Assembly: GCF_014905555.1 (NCBI RefSeq)
Contig: NZ_BNGS01000014.1
Span: 154,963-218,962 of the forward strand
DNA from: Streptomyces sp. Y2F8-2
Lineage (GTDB): Bacteria > Actinomycetota > Actinomycetes > Streptomycetales > Streptomycetaceae
Direction: 5' to 3'
Length of the DNA: 64,000 bases
Shown: in pieces, positions 19,133 through 27,212 of the stretch
Position numbering within the stretch: the first letter of the stretch is position 1
Layout of the letters: each line of letters starts with the position of its first letter
Position numbers and translations under genes: made by a program
Notes under the pieces: model-generated
Seen by the model: the letters and a program-made list of their open reading frames with translations, nothing else
The model's database searches: none
What the model was told of the DNA's origin: nothing

Positions 19133-19887
19133 GCGAGCGCCCCACTCCTCTGCTGCGTGCCGAGGGCCTGGTCAAGACCCACCACGGCGAGGGAGCCCCG
19201 GCGCACGCCGTGCGCGGGGTCGACCTCAGCCTGTCGCACGGCGAGTTCGTGGCGGTCACCGGCCCGTCCGGCGCCGGGAAGTCGACGCTGCTGCACCTGC
19301 TCGGCGGGTTGCAGCGACCCGACGCCGGCAGCATCTGGCTGGACGGCGAGCGCACCGACTCCTACAGCGAGGCCCGCTGGGCCGTGGAGCGCAGGAAGCG
19401 CATCGGGATCGTCTTCCAGTTCTTCAACCTGGTCTCCGACCTGTCGGTCGCGGACAATGTGGAGCTGCCCGCCCTGCTCGCCGGTGTGCCGCCGAAGCAG
19501 GCGCGGGCCGAGCGGGAGGCGCTGCTGGCCGAGCTGGGCCTGACCGGCAAGGAGCGCAGCATGCCGGGCGAGCTGTCCGGCGGCGAGCAGCAGCGGGTCG
19601 CGCTCGCCCGCGCCCTGGTCAACCATCCGCCCCTGCTGCTCGCCGACGAGCCCGCGGGCAGCCTCGACAGCAAGGGCACCCGCGAGGTGATGCGGCTGCT
19701 GTCCCGCTTCCACCAGCGCGGGCAGAGCATCGTACTTGTCACCCATGACGCCCGGCTGGCGAGCGCCGCCGACCGCGTCATCAGCTTCTTCGACGGGCGG
19801 ATCGTCGACGACGCGGAGCTGGACGCCACACCGCCGCGCCGCGCCGGGACCTCCGGTGTGTCCGGCGTGCTGGAGTTGAAGGACTGA
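19129..19887 (+). CDS. ABC transporter ATP-binding protein, MacB/LolD type
   Basis: ATPase subunit of 252 residues paired with the FtsX-type permease that follows. Walker A GPSGAGKSTLLHLLG, Q-loop VFQFFNL, signature LSGGEQQRVALARAL, Walker B LLLADEPAGSLDS and H-loop LVTHD are all intact. The LolD/MacB-type ATPases serve mechanotransmission transporters rather than importers. Start ATG 19129 overlaps the padR stop; the open frame upstream to 19102 is not needed. Confidence 0.93.
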   Translation: MSERPTPLLRAEGLVKTHHGEGAPAHAVRGVDLSLSHGEFVAVTGPSGAGKSTLLHLLGGLQRPDAGSIWLDGERTDSYSEARWAVERRKRIGIVFQFFNLVSDLSVADNVELPALLAGVPPKQARAEREALLAELGLTGKERSMPGELSGGEQQRVALARALVNHPPLLLADEPAGSLDSKGTREVMRLLSRFHQRGQSIVLVTHDARLASAADRVISFFDGRIVDDAELDATPPRRAGTSGVSGVLELKD

Positions 19888-19948
19888 GTGCGGTGTACGA
19901 CCACCTGACGTGCTCGGGCACCGTCCCAGGGCCCAGGGGCTGAGGCCT

Positions 19949-22231
19949 GTGCGAGCCACCCTGCGCTGGGCGCACTCCGATCTGCGCACGCACCGCGGTG
20001 AGGCACTGTTCATGGTGCTCGCCACCGCCGGCATCGTCGCCTCCCTGCTGCTGGCCACGGCCCTGTTCGGGTACGCCACCAACCCCTGGCAGCGCGTCTT
20101 CACGCAGGCGCGCGGCGCGCACGTGTGGATCCACACCACCCGCTCCGCCGACGCGGCCGCCCTCGCCCATCTGGACGGCGTCGAATCCGTCGCCGGGCCC
20201 TACCCGACCGAGTCCGCGACCCTCGCCTCCCGCGGCACCCGCGCCTCCGTCGAGCTGCGGGCCACCCCCGGGCGGCCCTCCGTCGGCCGGCCGCTGCTCA
20301 CCTCGGGCCACTGGCTGGATCCCGCTGACCCGGGCGGCGTGGTGCTGGAGAGCCGGCTCGCCCGGGCACTGCTGGCCGAGCCGGGGGACACCCTGACGAT
20401 GGCCGGTACGGCCCGGACACTGACCGTGGTGGGCATCGCGGACAGCGCCGAACCCCGCTACCGCCCCGGTGAACAGCCCGGACTCGTCTGGGCCCTGCCG
20501 TCCGCCGTACGCGATGCCGGCGGAGAGGTGACCGGGCTGCGCCTGTCCGACCCGGACGACACGGACTACGCCGTCCAGCGCGCCGTCACGGTGCTGGGAG
20601 CCGGTGCGGTCACCGAGGTCTCGACCTGGAAGCAGGCGCGCGCCGAGGCGCAGGGCGACAACCGGCTGCTGGGACAGGTCCTCGGCCTGTTCGGTCTGGG
20701 TGCGCTGGTGGCCGCCGGGTTCGCCGTGCACGGGGCGATCGGCACCCGGGTGCGGGGGCACCTGCGGGACATCTCGGTGCTGAAGGCGATCGGCTTCACA
20801 CCCGGCCAGGTCGTCCGCGTCTTCCTGCTCCAGCACGTGGCCTACGCCCTGCTCGGCGCGGTGGCCGCGGCCGCGCTCACCCAGGGGCTGGGCCGCCGGA
20901 TCCCGGGGCGCTTCGGGGATGCGGTCGGCGTGTGGCAGGGGCTGCCGGGACACACTGTGGTGCTGTTCGCCGTCCCGGCCGGAGCGGTGCTGTTCATCGC
21001 CGCCACCACCGGGCTCGCGGCCTGGCGGGCGGGACGGGTGCCTCCGGTGCCGGTGCCGCGGCCCGCGGCCCCGGCCGGCGGACGTCTGACGGCCCTGGCG
21101 CGCGGCGCCCTCGGTCTGCGGCTGCCGCCCGCGCTGGTCCTGGGCTGGCACCGGGCGTTCGCACGCCGTCCCCGGTCGCTGGCCACGGTCGCCCGACTCG
21201 CCCTGCCGCTGCTGCTGATCGTGGTGGCGATGAGCGCGTGGACCACCATCGACCGCTTCCATTCGAGGCCCGACGAGGTCGGCCTCGCCGCCGCCCTCAC
21301 CGTGCGTCCCGACAGCGGTCTCGGCGAGGCGGCCACGCGCGCCCTGCTGGAACACGAGCGGCAGATCGCCGACGCCTACCCGGGCGTCGAGGTGGCCGCC
21401 CTGGTGCCGGGCCAGACGGCCACCATCGCCTTGCGGGGCCTGGGCACCCGCCTGAACCCCTACCCCTACGCCCTCGCCGAGGGCCGTGCCGCGCGGGGCC
21501 CCGACGAGGCCGTGGCCGGGCAGGGGCTGCTCGACCTGCTGGACGTGCGGGTCGGCGACTGGGTCCGGATGACGGTGGGCGACCAGCCGCAGATCCTGCA
21601 CATAGTGGGCCGCAGCATGGAACCGGAGAACGCCGGCCGGGTCATCTCCACCTCGCTCGACACCCTCCGCGAGAACGACCCGGGCCTGCGCCCCACCCTC
21701 TACGAGCTCCGGCTGCGCCCGGGCGCCGATCCGCACCAGGTCGCCGGCGACCTGGCCAGGGCCGCCCACGGACACCTGGACGTGCACCCGGTGGCGAACC
21801 CCGCGGACGGTCTCTCACCGCTGCGCGGAGTCGTCGCCGGACTGATCGCCGTGCTCGCGCTCATCGGGATCGTCGAACTGCTGACCGCGATCGGCGGCAC
21901 CGTCCGCGAGGGCGAACGGGACCTCCTGGCGCTCAAGGCGATAGGCCTGTCCCCACGCCAGATCACCGCGATCACGGTCACGGCCACCGCCTGCACCGCT
22001 CTGGCCGCGGTGGTCGTCGGTACGGCGCTGGGTCTGCCCCTCGCCCACTGGCTGATCGACGCCCAGGGCCGCTCCAGCGGCATCGGCTCCGGGCTGGCCC
22101 GGGGCCCCTCCCCCGTCCTCCTGCTGCTGTTCGGGGCCGCGGCCGTGGCGGGGGCCGCCACGCTCGCCGCCCTGCCCGCGGCCCGCGCGGCCCGCCGTCG
22201 GCTCGCGGACACGTTGAGCGCGGTGGCCTGA
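19949..22231 (+). CDS. FtsX-like ABC transporter permease
   Basis: Large membrane protein (about 760 residues) with two FtsX domains. An N-terminal helix (ALFMVLATAGIVASLLLATALFG) precedes a long extracytoplasmic domain; helices recur around residues 250-350, then a second N-helix (LPLLLIVVAMSAWTTI) with another external domain and a final three-helix block (VVAGLIAVLALIGIVELLTAIGG ...). Both halves carry the DISVLKAIGFTPGQV / DLLALKAIGLSPRQI motif of the family. Start uncertain: GTG 19949 gives VRATLRWAHSDL, and an in-frame codon at 19910 would add 13 residues. Target unknown; efflux or envelope stress roles are typical. Confidence 0.88.
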   Translation: MRATLRWAHSDLRTHRGEALFMVLATAGIVASLLLATALFGYATNPWQRVFTQARGAHVWIHTTRSADAAALAHLDGVESVAGPYPTESATLASRGTRASVELRATPGRPSVGRPLLTSGHWLDPADPGGVVLESRLARALLAEPGDTLTMAGTARTLTVVGIADSAEPRYRPGEQPGLVWALPSAVRDAGGEVTGLRLSDPDDTDYAVQRAVTVLGAGAVTEVSTWKQARAEAQGDNRLLGQVLGLFGLGALVAAGFAVHGAIGTRVRGHLRDISVLKAIGFTPGQVVRVFLLQHVAYALLGAVAAAALTQGLGRRIPGRFGDAVGVWQGLPGHTVVLFAVPAGAVLFIAATTGLAAWRAGRVPPVPVPRPAAPAGGRLTALARGALGLRLPPALVLGWHRAFARRPRSLATVARLALPLLLIVVAMSAWTTIDRFHSRPDEVGLAAALTVRPDSGLGEAATRALLEHERQIADAYPGVEVAALVPGQTATIALRGLGTRLNPYPYALAEGRAARGPDEAVAGQGLLDLLDVRVGDWVRMTVGDQPQILHIVGRSMEPENAGRVISTSLDTLRENDPGLRPTLYELRLRPGADPHQVAGDLARAAHGHLDVHPVANPADGLSPLRGVVAGLIAVLALIGIVELLTAIGGTVREGERDLLALKAIGLSPRQITAITVTATACTALAAVVVGTALGLPLAHWLIDAQGRSSGIGSGLARGPSPVLLLLFGAAAVAGAATLAALPAARAARRRLADTLSAVA

Positions 22232-22259
22232 GCCGCGAGCCGGGGGCCGGGGGACAGCG

Positions 22260-22280
22260 GGGCGGACGGAGGTGCCGCCC
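22260..22280. terminator. Possible bidirectional hairpin between the FtsX permease and pgi
   Basis: GGGCGG-N9-CCGCCC lies in the 65-base gap between two convergent genes. GC-rich stem of 6 bp without T-tract; a plausible shared terminator but not strong. Confidence 0.4.
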
Positions 22281-22296
22281 GCCCCCTCCCGTCGCT

Positions 22297-23949
22297 CTAA
22301 CGACCGCGCCATTCCCGGTACTTGGCGACCAGGGCCTTGCTGGACTCATCCAGACCCGGTACTTCGGCGCCTTCGGTCAGCGCGGGCTCGACGCGCTTGG
22401 CGAGGACCTTGCCCAGCTCCACACCCCACTGGTCGAAGGAGTCGATGTCCCAGATCGCGCCCTGGACGAACACCTTGTGCTCGTAGAGGGCGATGAGCTG
22501 GCCGAGGACCGACGGGGTCAGCTCCTTGGCGAGGATGGTGGTGGTCGGGTGGTTGCCCTTGAACGTCTTGTGGGGCACCAGCTCCTCCGGCACTCCCTCC
22601 GCGCGCACCTCGTCCGGGGTCTTGCCGAAGGCCAGTGCCTGGGTCTGGGCGAAGAAGTTCGCCATCAGCAGGTCGTGCTGGGCCTTCAGTTCGTCGGCGA
22701 GTTCGGCGACCGGGTTCGCGAAGCCGATGAAGTCGGCCGGGATCAGCTTGGTGCCCTGGTGGATGAGCTGGTAGTAGGCGTGCTGCCCGTTGGTGCCCGG
22801 GGTGCCCCAGACGATGGGGCCGGTCTGCCATTCGACCTCGCGCCCGTCCCGGCCGACGTACTTGCCGTTGGACTCCATGTCCAGCTGCTGGAGGTACGCG
22901 GGGAACTTGGACAGGTAGTGCGAGTAGGGCAGCACGGCGTGCGACTGGGCATCGTGGAAGTTGCCGTACCAGATGCCGAGGAGGCCGAGCAGCAGCGGCA
23001 CGTTGGACTCGGCGGGCGCGGTCCTGAAGTGCTCGTCGACGGTGCGGAAGCCGTCGAGCATTTCGCGGAAGCGGTCCGGGCCGATGGCGATCATCAGGGA
23101 CAGACCGATCGCCGAGTCGTAGGAGTAGCGGCCGCCGACCCAGTCCCAGAACTCGAACATGTTGGCCGTGTCGATGCCGAAGTCCTCGACCTTCTCGGCG
23201 TTCGTCGACAGCGCCACGAAGTGCTTGGCGACCGCCTCCTGGCCGGCCTTCAGCTCGCCCAGCAGCCACTTGCGGGCCGAGGTCGCGTTGGTGATCGTCT
23301 CGATCGTGGTGAAGGTCTTGGAGGCGATGATGAACAGCGTCTCCGCCGCGTCCAGGTCGCGGGTGGCCTCGTGCAGGTCGGCGCCGTCCACGTTGGACAC
23401 GAAGCGGACCGTAAGGCCGCGGTCGGTGTAGGCGCGCAGCGCCTCGTACGCCATCGCGGGGCCCAGGTCGGAACCGCCGATGCCGATGTTGACGACGTTC
23501 TTGATGCGCTTGCCGGTGTGACCGGTCCACTCGCCGGAGCGAACCCGGTTCGCGAAGTCGGTCATCCTGTCGAGCACCGCGTGCACCTTGGGCACCACGT
23601 TCTCGCCGTCGACCTCGATCACCGCGTCCCGGGGCGCGCGCAGGGCGGTGTGCAGGACCGCGCGGTTCTCCGTGGTGTTGATCTTGTCGCCACGGAACAT
23701 GGCGTCCCTGAGACCGAAGACGTCCCGCGCGGCGGCCAGCTCGCGCAGCAGCCGCAGCGTCTCGTCGGTGACCAGGTGCTTGGAGTAGTCGACGTGCAGA
23801 TCGCCGACCTGGAGCGCGTACCCGCTGCCGCGGCCCGGGTCCGCCGCGAACAACTCGCGCAGCCGCACCTCGCCGAGCTCCTCGCGGTGCTTGGCCAGAG
23901 CGGTCCACTCGGGCGTCTGGTTGAGCCTGGTACGGCTGTCTGCGTTCAT
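22297..23949 (-). CDS. pgi: Glucose-6-phosphate isomerase
   Basis: Interconverts glucose-6-phosphate and fructose-6-phosphate. With ATG 23949 (MNADSRTRLNQTPEWTALAKH) the protein has 550 residues, normal for the family. Signature segments: NIGIGGSDLGPAMAYEAL, FIIASKTFTTIETITNA, GGRYSYDSAIGLSL, GTPGTNGQHAYYQLIHQGT (catalytic His) and ALYEHKVFVQGAIWDIDSFDQWGVELGK. Its reading frame has no stop codon upstream: it is continuous with an MFS transporter starting at 25293, giving a 998-codon ORF. An AGAAGG about 14 bases upstream of ATG is a poorly spaced ribosome-binding site. Confidence 0.95.
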   Translation of the reverse strand: MNADSRTRLNQTPEWTALAKHREELGEVRLRELFAADPGRGSGYALQVGDLHVDYSKHLVTDETLRLLRELAAARDVFGLRDAMFRGDKINTTENRAVLHTALRAPRDAVIEVDGENVVPKVHAVLDRMTDFANRVRSGEWTGHTGKRIKNVVNIGIGGSDLGPAMAYEALRAYTDRGLTVRFVSNVDGADLHEATRDLDAAETLFIIASKTFTTIETITNATSARKWLLGELKAGQEAVAKHFVALSTNAEKVEDFGIDTANMFEFWDWVGGRYSYDSAIGLSLMIAIGPDRFREMLDGFRTVDEHFRTAPAESNVPLLLGLLGIWYGNFHDAQSHAVLPYSHYLSKFPAYLQQLDMESNGKYVGRDGREVEWQTGPIVWGTPGTNGQHAYYQLIHQGTKLIPADFIGFANPVAELADELKAQHDLLMANFFAQTQALAFGKTPDEVRAEGVPEELVPHKTFKGNHPTTTILAKELTPSVLGQLIALYEHKVFVQGAIWDIDSFDQWGVELGKVLAKRVEPALTEGAEVPGLDESSKALVAKYREWRGR

Positions 23950-25293
23950 CTGAGAGTTCAGCCTTCTTCCTTGCCTGTGCTGCTGCGTAGCTCGCTCCGC
24001 TGCCGGTCCCAACCTAATTGATCCCGATGCGGCCTGACCTCTTGTCACGCCGTCCTCCGGGGCAACAACAGGTACGTCCGCCTTGCGCGCGTGTGTCAAC
24101 GAGGTGACGGCGAGTGCGAAGAGCGCGGCGGTGAGCAGCGCCGGCCCGTTCAGGCCGTATGCCCGTGCCACGGCTCCGCCGAGGAGGGCGCCGAGCGGGG
24201 CGCCCGACGTGGAGGCGGTGCGGAAGGCGGCGGCGATACGGCCCACCATGGTCTCGGGGCTGCGGTGCTGCATCAGGGTGACCTGGTTGACGTTCCACAC
24301 CATGCCCATGGCGCCGAACAGCAGCATGCCCGCGAGCAGCGCTCCTGTGTGGCGGACGGTCCCGATGAGCAGCAGGCACGCCGTCTGGACGCAGCCGGCG
24401 ACGAGCAGGGCGCGCAGGCGTCCGGTGCGGTGCGCGATCCGCTGGGCGGCGAATCCACCGATGAGGCTGCCTGCCGAGTACGCCGTCATCGCGGCCGCGT
24501 ATCCGGCGTCGCCGGCATGCAGCCAGCGCGTCACGTGCAGCACCAGCGTGGCGATCAGAGCGCCCATGCCGATGTTGCACAGCAGCGTGGCCAGGCAGGC
24601 CGCGCGCAGTACCCGGTCCTGCCACAGGGCGCGCAGCCCGTGGCCGATCTCGGCACGCAGGGTGCTGCCGGACGGGCGCGGCTCCTGATCGGCCGGTTTC
24701 GTCCGCAGGGAGGCGACGAGGGCGGCGGCCAGCAGGAAGGTGCCCGCGTCGGCCGTGAAGGGCATGAACGCTCCGGCCGCAAGGAGCAGCGGCACGAACG
24801 GGCCCGCCAGCAGGCCGCCCGCGAGCTGCTGTCCGGTCATGAGCCGGGCATTGGCGCTGCCCAGGGCCTCGCGGTCGACCAGGGAGGGCAGCAAGGCCGT
24901 GGAGGCGTTGTCGAAGAGGGTCTGGAGGGTGGTGAGCGTGAAGGCCAGGAGCAGGAGCAGCGGGATCGAGGCGTGCCCGAGCCCCACGGCGAGCGCGAAG
25001 GCCGCGACGAGCAGTCCCCGCACGGTGTCCACGGCCCACATCGCCCGCCGCTGGTCCACCCGGTCGGCCACGGCCCCGCCGAGCAGGCCGAACAGCAGCC
25101 ACGGGACATAGCCGCAGGCGGTGACCGAGGCGACCACGAGCGGTTCGTCCGTGAGCCGCACGGCGAGCAGAGGCAGCGCGGCCGTCCGTAGCGCGTCCCC
25201 GAACCGGGAGACCACGGCGGCGGTCCACAGCCGCCCGAATCCTCCACGCCACGCGGGCCGCCGTAGGGTGCCCGCCACCTCGACCGTTGCCAT
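23950..25293 (-). CDS. MFS transporter, reading frame running into pgi
   Basis: Twelve-helix major facilitator of the MFS_3/enterobactin-exporter-like class: FGRLWTAAVVSRFGDALRTAALPLLAV, GGAVADRVDQRRAMWAVDTVRG (motif A), NARLMTGQQLAGGLLAGP, GFAAQRIAHRTGRLRALL and last helix LLTAALFALAVTSL. ATG 25293 has GAGGGGGGACG just upstream. After the last helix the frame continues through ~40 hydrophilic codons (ARKADVPVVAPEDGVTRG...) straight into the pgi start without a stop. In the two other frames stops occur near 24046 and 24014, so one indel could restore a separate gene. Could be a true fusion, stop loss, or sequencing error. Confidence 0.8.
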
Positions 25294-25487
25294 CGTCCCC
25301 CCTCACGATTCGCCGATGCACAAACCGTAGAGGGCACCACTGACAATCGGGCTGAGCTGCGGAAAAGGCCGCTGGGGACTCTCCGGAGCGCACCTGGGCG
25401 CGGGGCTGCCCCGGCCGCACGAGGCGCCGGGCCGCGGCCCGTTCGGGGCCGTTCCGGCGGCACGCGCAACCGCGGTACCGAACGCGC

Positions 25488-25519
25488 ACCGGCCAGGTGC
25501 CCGCAGGCACCCGGCCGGT
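25488..25519 (-). terminator. Terminator after the RbpA-family gene
   Basis: ACCGGCC-A-GGTGCC / CGCA / GGCACC-C-GGCCGGT: a 13-bp stem interrupted by one A/C mismatch around a 4-base loop, eight bases beyond the stop of the minus-strand gene. The rest of 25294-25487 is the leader of the MFS gene and shows no gene. Confidence 0.6.
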
Positions 25520-25526
25520 TCAACTT

Positions 25527-25862
25527 CTAGATTTCGCCCCGCAGTTTGGCGAGCGCCTCGGCGAGGATCGCCTCGCCGTCCGCGTCGCTGCGCCGCTCCC
25601 GTACATACGCGAGGTGCGTCTTGTACGGCTCGGTGCGCGGCGGGTCCGGCGGGTTGTCCCGGTCCTGTCCGGCCGGGAAGCCGCAGCGGGGGCAGTCCCA
25701 GGTGTCGGGAACCTGCGCGTCGCTGGCGAAGCTCGGCTGCGTCTCGTGCCCGTTGGAGCACCAGAAGGAGATGCGCAGACGCGGCGCGGACTCGCCGCGC
25801 TCGGCCTCGCCCATCGGCCCCGCCCCGACCCGGCTTCCTCGGATCGCGTTGCCACTTGCCAC
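25527..25862 (-). CDS. RbpA-family RNA polymerase-binding protein
   Basis: A 111-residue protein of the actinobacterial RbpA family, which binds the principal sigma factor and RNA polymerase and stimulates transcription. Layout matches: N-terminal tail IRGSRVGAGPMGEAERGESAPRL, core domain with FWCSNGH ... WDCPRCG (Cys/His ligands of a zinc site), and C-terminal basic linker/sigma-interaction domain (RTEPYKTHLAYVRERRSDADGEAILAEALAKLR). The sequence differs considerably from the canonical Streptomyces RbpA I remember, so it may be the second paralogue (RbpB-like). GTG start with GGGAG eight bases upstream. Confidence 0.75.
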   Translation of the reverse strand: MASGNAIRGSRVGAGPMGEAERGESAPRLRISFWCSNGHETQPSFASDAQVPDTWDCPRCGFPAGQDRDNPPDPPRTEPYKTHLAYVRERRSDADGEAILAEALAKLRGEI

Positions 25863-25890
25863 GGTCGTAACTCCCTGCGTGATGGTGCCG

Positions 25891-25915
25891 CGAAGCGAGT
25901 CGGCGTTTCGCTTCG
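25891..25915 (-). repeat. Hairpin in the 5' leader of the RbpA-family gene
   Basis: CGAAGCGA-N9-TCGCTTCG, an 8-bp perfect inverted repeat between the predicted promoter and the start codon. It would form a stem in the mRNA leader about 30 bases before the GTG. Confidence 0.4.
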
Positions 25916-25928
25916 CTGCGAGCGCCTC

Positions 25929-25956
25929 AGTCTACGTAAGGCCCAACGCGCGTCCA
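25929..25956 (-). promoter_or_regulatory. Promoter candidate of the RbpA-family gene
   Basis: On the minus strand TGGACG (25956-25951) and TAGACT (25934-25929) are separated by 16 bases, a reasonable principal-sigma promoter. No GGAAT/GTT SigR-type promoter, which controls the canonical rbpA, was seen. Confidence 0.35.
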
Positions 25957-25988
25957 GTGATGGGAGTTACCCCCGCCCCCAGACGCAA

Positions 25989-26033
25989 GCCCCATGATAG
26001 GCCGGGTCCGAAGACCCGTACCGAACATGGGGC
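25989..26033 (-). terminator. Nested stem-loop downstream of secG
   Basis: Outer arms GCCCCATG / CATGGGGC (8 bp) enclose an inner perfect hairpin CGGGTC-CGAA-GACCCG. The structure lies 50 bases beyond the secG stop and can act as a terminator for the gap-pgk-tpiA-secG run; its two-layer shape could also be a small structured RNA. Confidence 0.5.
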
Positions 26034-26082
26034 GTTACGTGCTTTATGTGCGTTTTGTCCGGCCTGCCGAAGCCGACCGACG

Positions 26083-26319
26083 CTAGTGGTTGGTCTTCAT
26101 CAGGATGCCGAGCACCACGATGCAGGCGAGCCAGAGCAGACCGATCACGACGGTGATCCGGTCGAGGTTGCGCTCGGCGACCGACGAGCCGCCGACGGAG
26201 GACTGCATGCCGCCACCGAACATGTCGGAGAGGCCGCCGCCCTTCCCCTTGTGCATCAGCACCAGCAGCATCAGCAGCAGGCTGAAGACGATCAGGGCGA
26301 TCGAGAACCCCAAAACCAC
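26083..26319 (-). CDS. secG: Preprotein translocase subunit SecG
   Basis: Small subunit of the SecYEG channel. With GTG 26319 (VVLGFSIALIVFSLLLMLLVLMHKGKGGGLSDMFGGGMQSSVGGSSVAERNLDRIT in segments) it has 78 residues and two helices separated by the conserved GGGLSDMFGG loop, with a second helix VVIGLLWLACIVVLGILM. GAGGAAG about 11 bases upstream supports this start over the longer frame to 26388. Sits downstream of tpiA, as in most actinobacteria. Confidence 0.93.
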   Translation of the reverse strand: MVLGFSIALIVFSLLLMLLVLMHKGKGGGLSDMFGGGMQSSVGGSSVAERNLDRITVVIGLLWLACIVVLGILMKTNH

Positions 26320-26353
26320 GGCTGGACCAACTTCCTCGGATTCGGATGGACGA

Positions 26354-26385
26354 CGGGGGCAGGGTGGCGGACCACCTTGCCCCCG
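26354..26385 (-). terminator. Stem-loop between tpiA and secG
   Basis: A 14-bp stem with one mismatch (CGGGGGCAGGGTGG / CCACCTTGCCCCCG) around a 4-base loop, 33 bases beyond the tpiA stop. It can end or attenuate transcription from the gap-pgk-tpiA operon before secG. Confidence 0.6.
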
Positions 26386-26417
26386 CAAGAGTACGACGGA
26401 TCGCCCCCGGGAAGCAC

Positions 26418-27209
26418 TTACTGGTCGCGGAAGCGGACGATCTTGACGAACTCGTCGGCGTCGAGCGAGGCGCCGCCGACCAGCGCGCCGTCGATGTCCG
26501 GCTTCGCCATGATCTCTGCGACGTTGCCGGACTTCACCGAGCCGCCGTACTGGATGCGCACCTTGTCGGCCACATCCTGGGAGTACAGCTCCGCGATCTT
26601 GCCGCGGATCGCCGCGCAGACCTCCTGTGCCTCGTCGGAGCCGCAGACCTTGCCGGTCCCGATGGCCCAGACGGGCTCGTAGGCGATCACGATGCTCTCG
26701 GCCTGCTCGGCCGGGAGGTCCTTCAGACCGCCCTCGACCTGGGCGAGCGTGTGGGTGACGTGCTCCCCCGCCTCGCGGACCTCCAGTTCCTCACCGACGC
26801 ACAGGATCGGGGTCAGGCCGTGCTTGTAGGCGGCCTTGACCTTGGCGTTCACAAGATCGTCGCTCTCGCCGTGGTACTGGCGGCGCTCGGAGTGCCCGAT
26901 CACCACGTAGGTGCACTTCAGCTTGGCCAGCATGGAGCCCGAGATCTCACCGGTGTAGGCACCGGAGTCGTGCGCCGAAAGATCCTGGGCACCGTACTTG
27001 ATCTTGAGCTTGTCCCCGTCGACCAGGGTCTGCACGGAGCGCAGGTCCGTGAAGGGCGGCAGGACGGCGACCTCGACGGCCTCGTAGTCCTTGTCCGCCA
27101 GGGCGAAGGCGAGCTTCTGGACGTGGGCGATGGCCTCGAGGTGGTTGAGGTTCATCTTCCAGTTGCCCGCCATCAGCGGCGTGCGCCCGGAAGAAATCGA
27201 TGCTGCCAA
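26418..27209 (-). CDS. tpiA: Triosephosphate isomerase
   Basis: Interconverts dihydroxyacetone phosphate and glyceraldehyde-3-phosphate. The 263-residue TIM barrel retains Lys in MAGNWKMNLNH, catalytic His in VVIGHSERRQYHGE, catalytic Glu in AYEPVWAIGTGK and the phosphate loop GGSVKSGN. The start is the rare TTG at 27209: GGAGGA lies seven bases upstream, and the pgk stop TGA is three bases before it, so the two are translationally coupled. Confidence 0.97.
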   Translation of the reverse strand: MAASISSGRTPLMAGNWKMNLNHLEAIAHVQKLAFALADKDYEAVEVAVLPPFTDLRSVQTLVDGDKLKIKYGAQDLSAHDSGAYTGEISGSMLAKLKCTYVVIGHSERRQYHGESDDLVNAKVKAAYKHGLTPILCVGEELEVREAGEHVTHTLAQVEGGLKDLPAEQAESIVIAYEPVWAIGTGKVCGSDEAQEVCAAIRGKIAELYSQDVADKVRIQYGGSVKSGNVAEIMAKPDIDGALVGGASLDADEFVKIVRFRDQ

Positions 27210-27212
27210 GGT

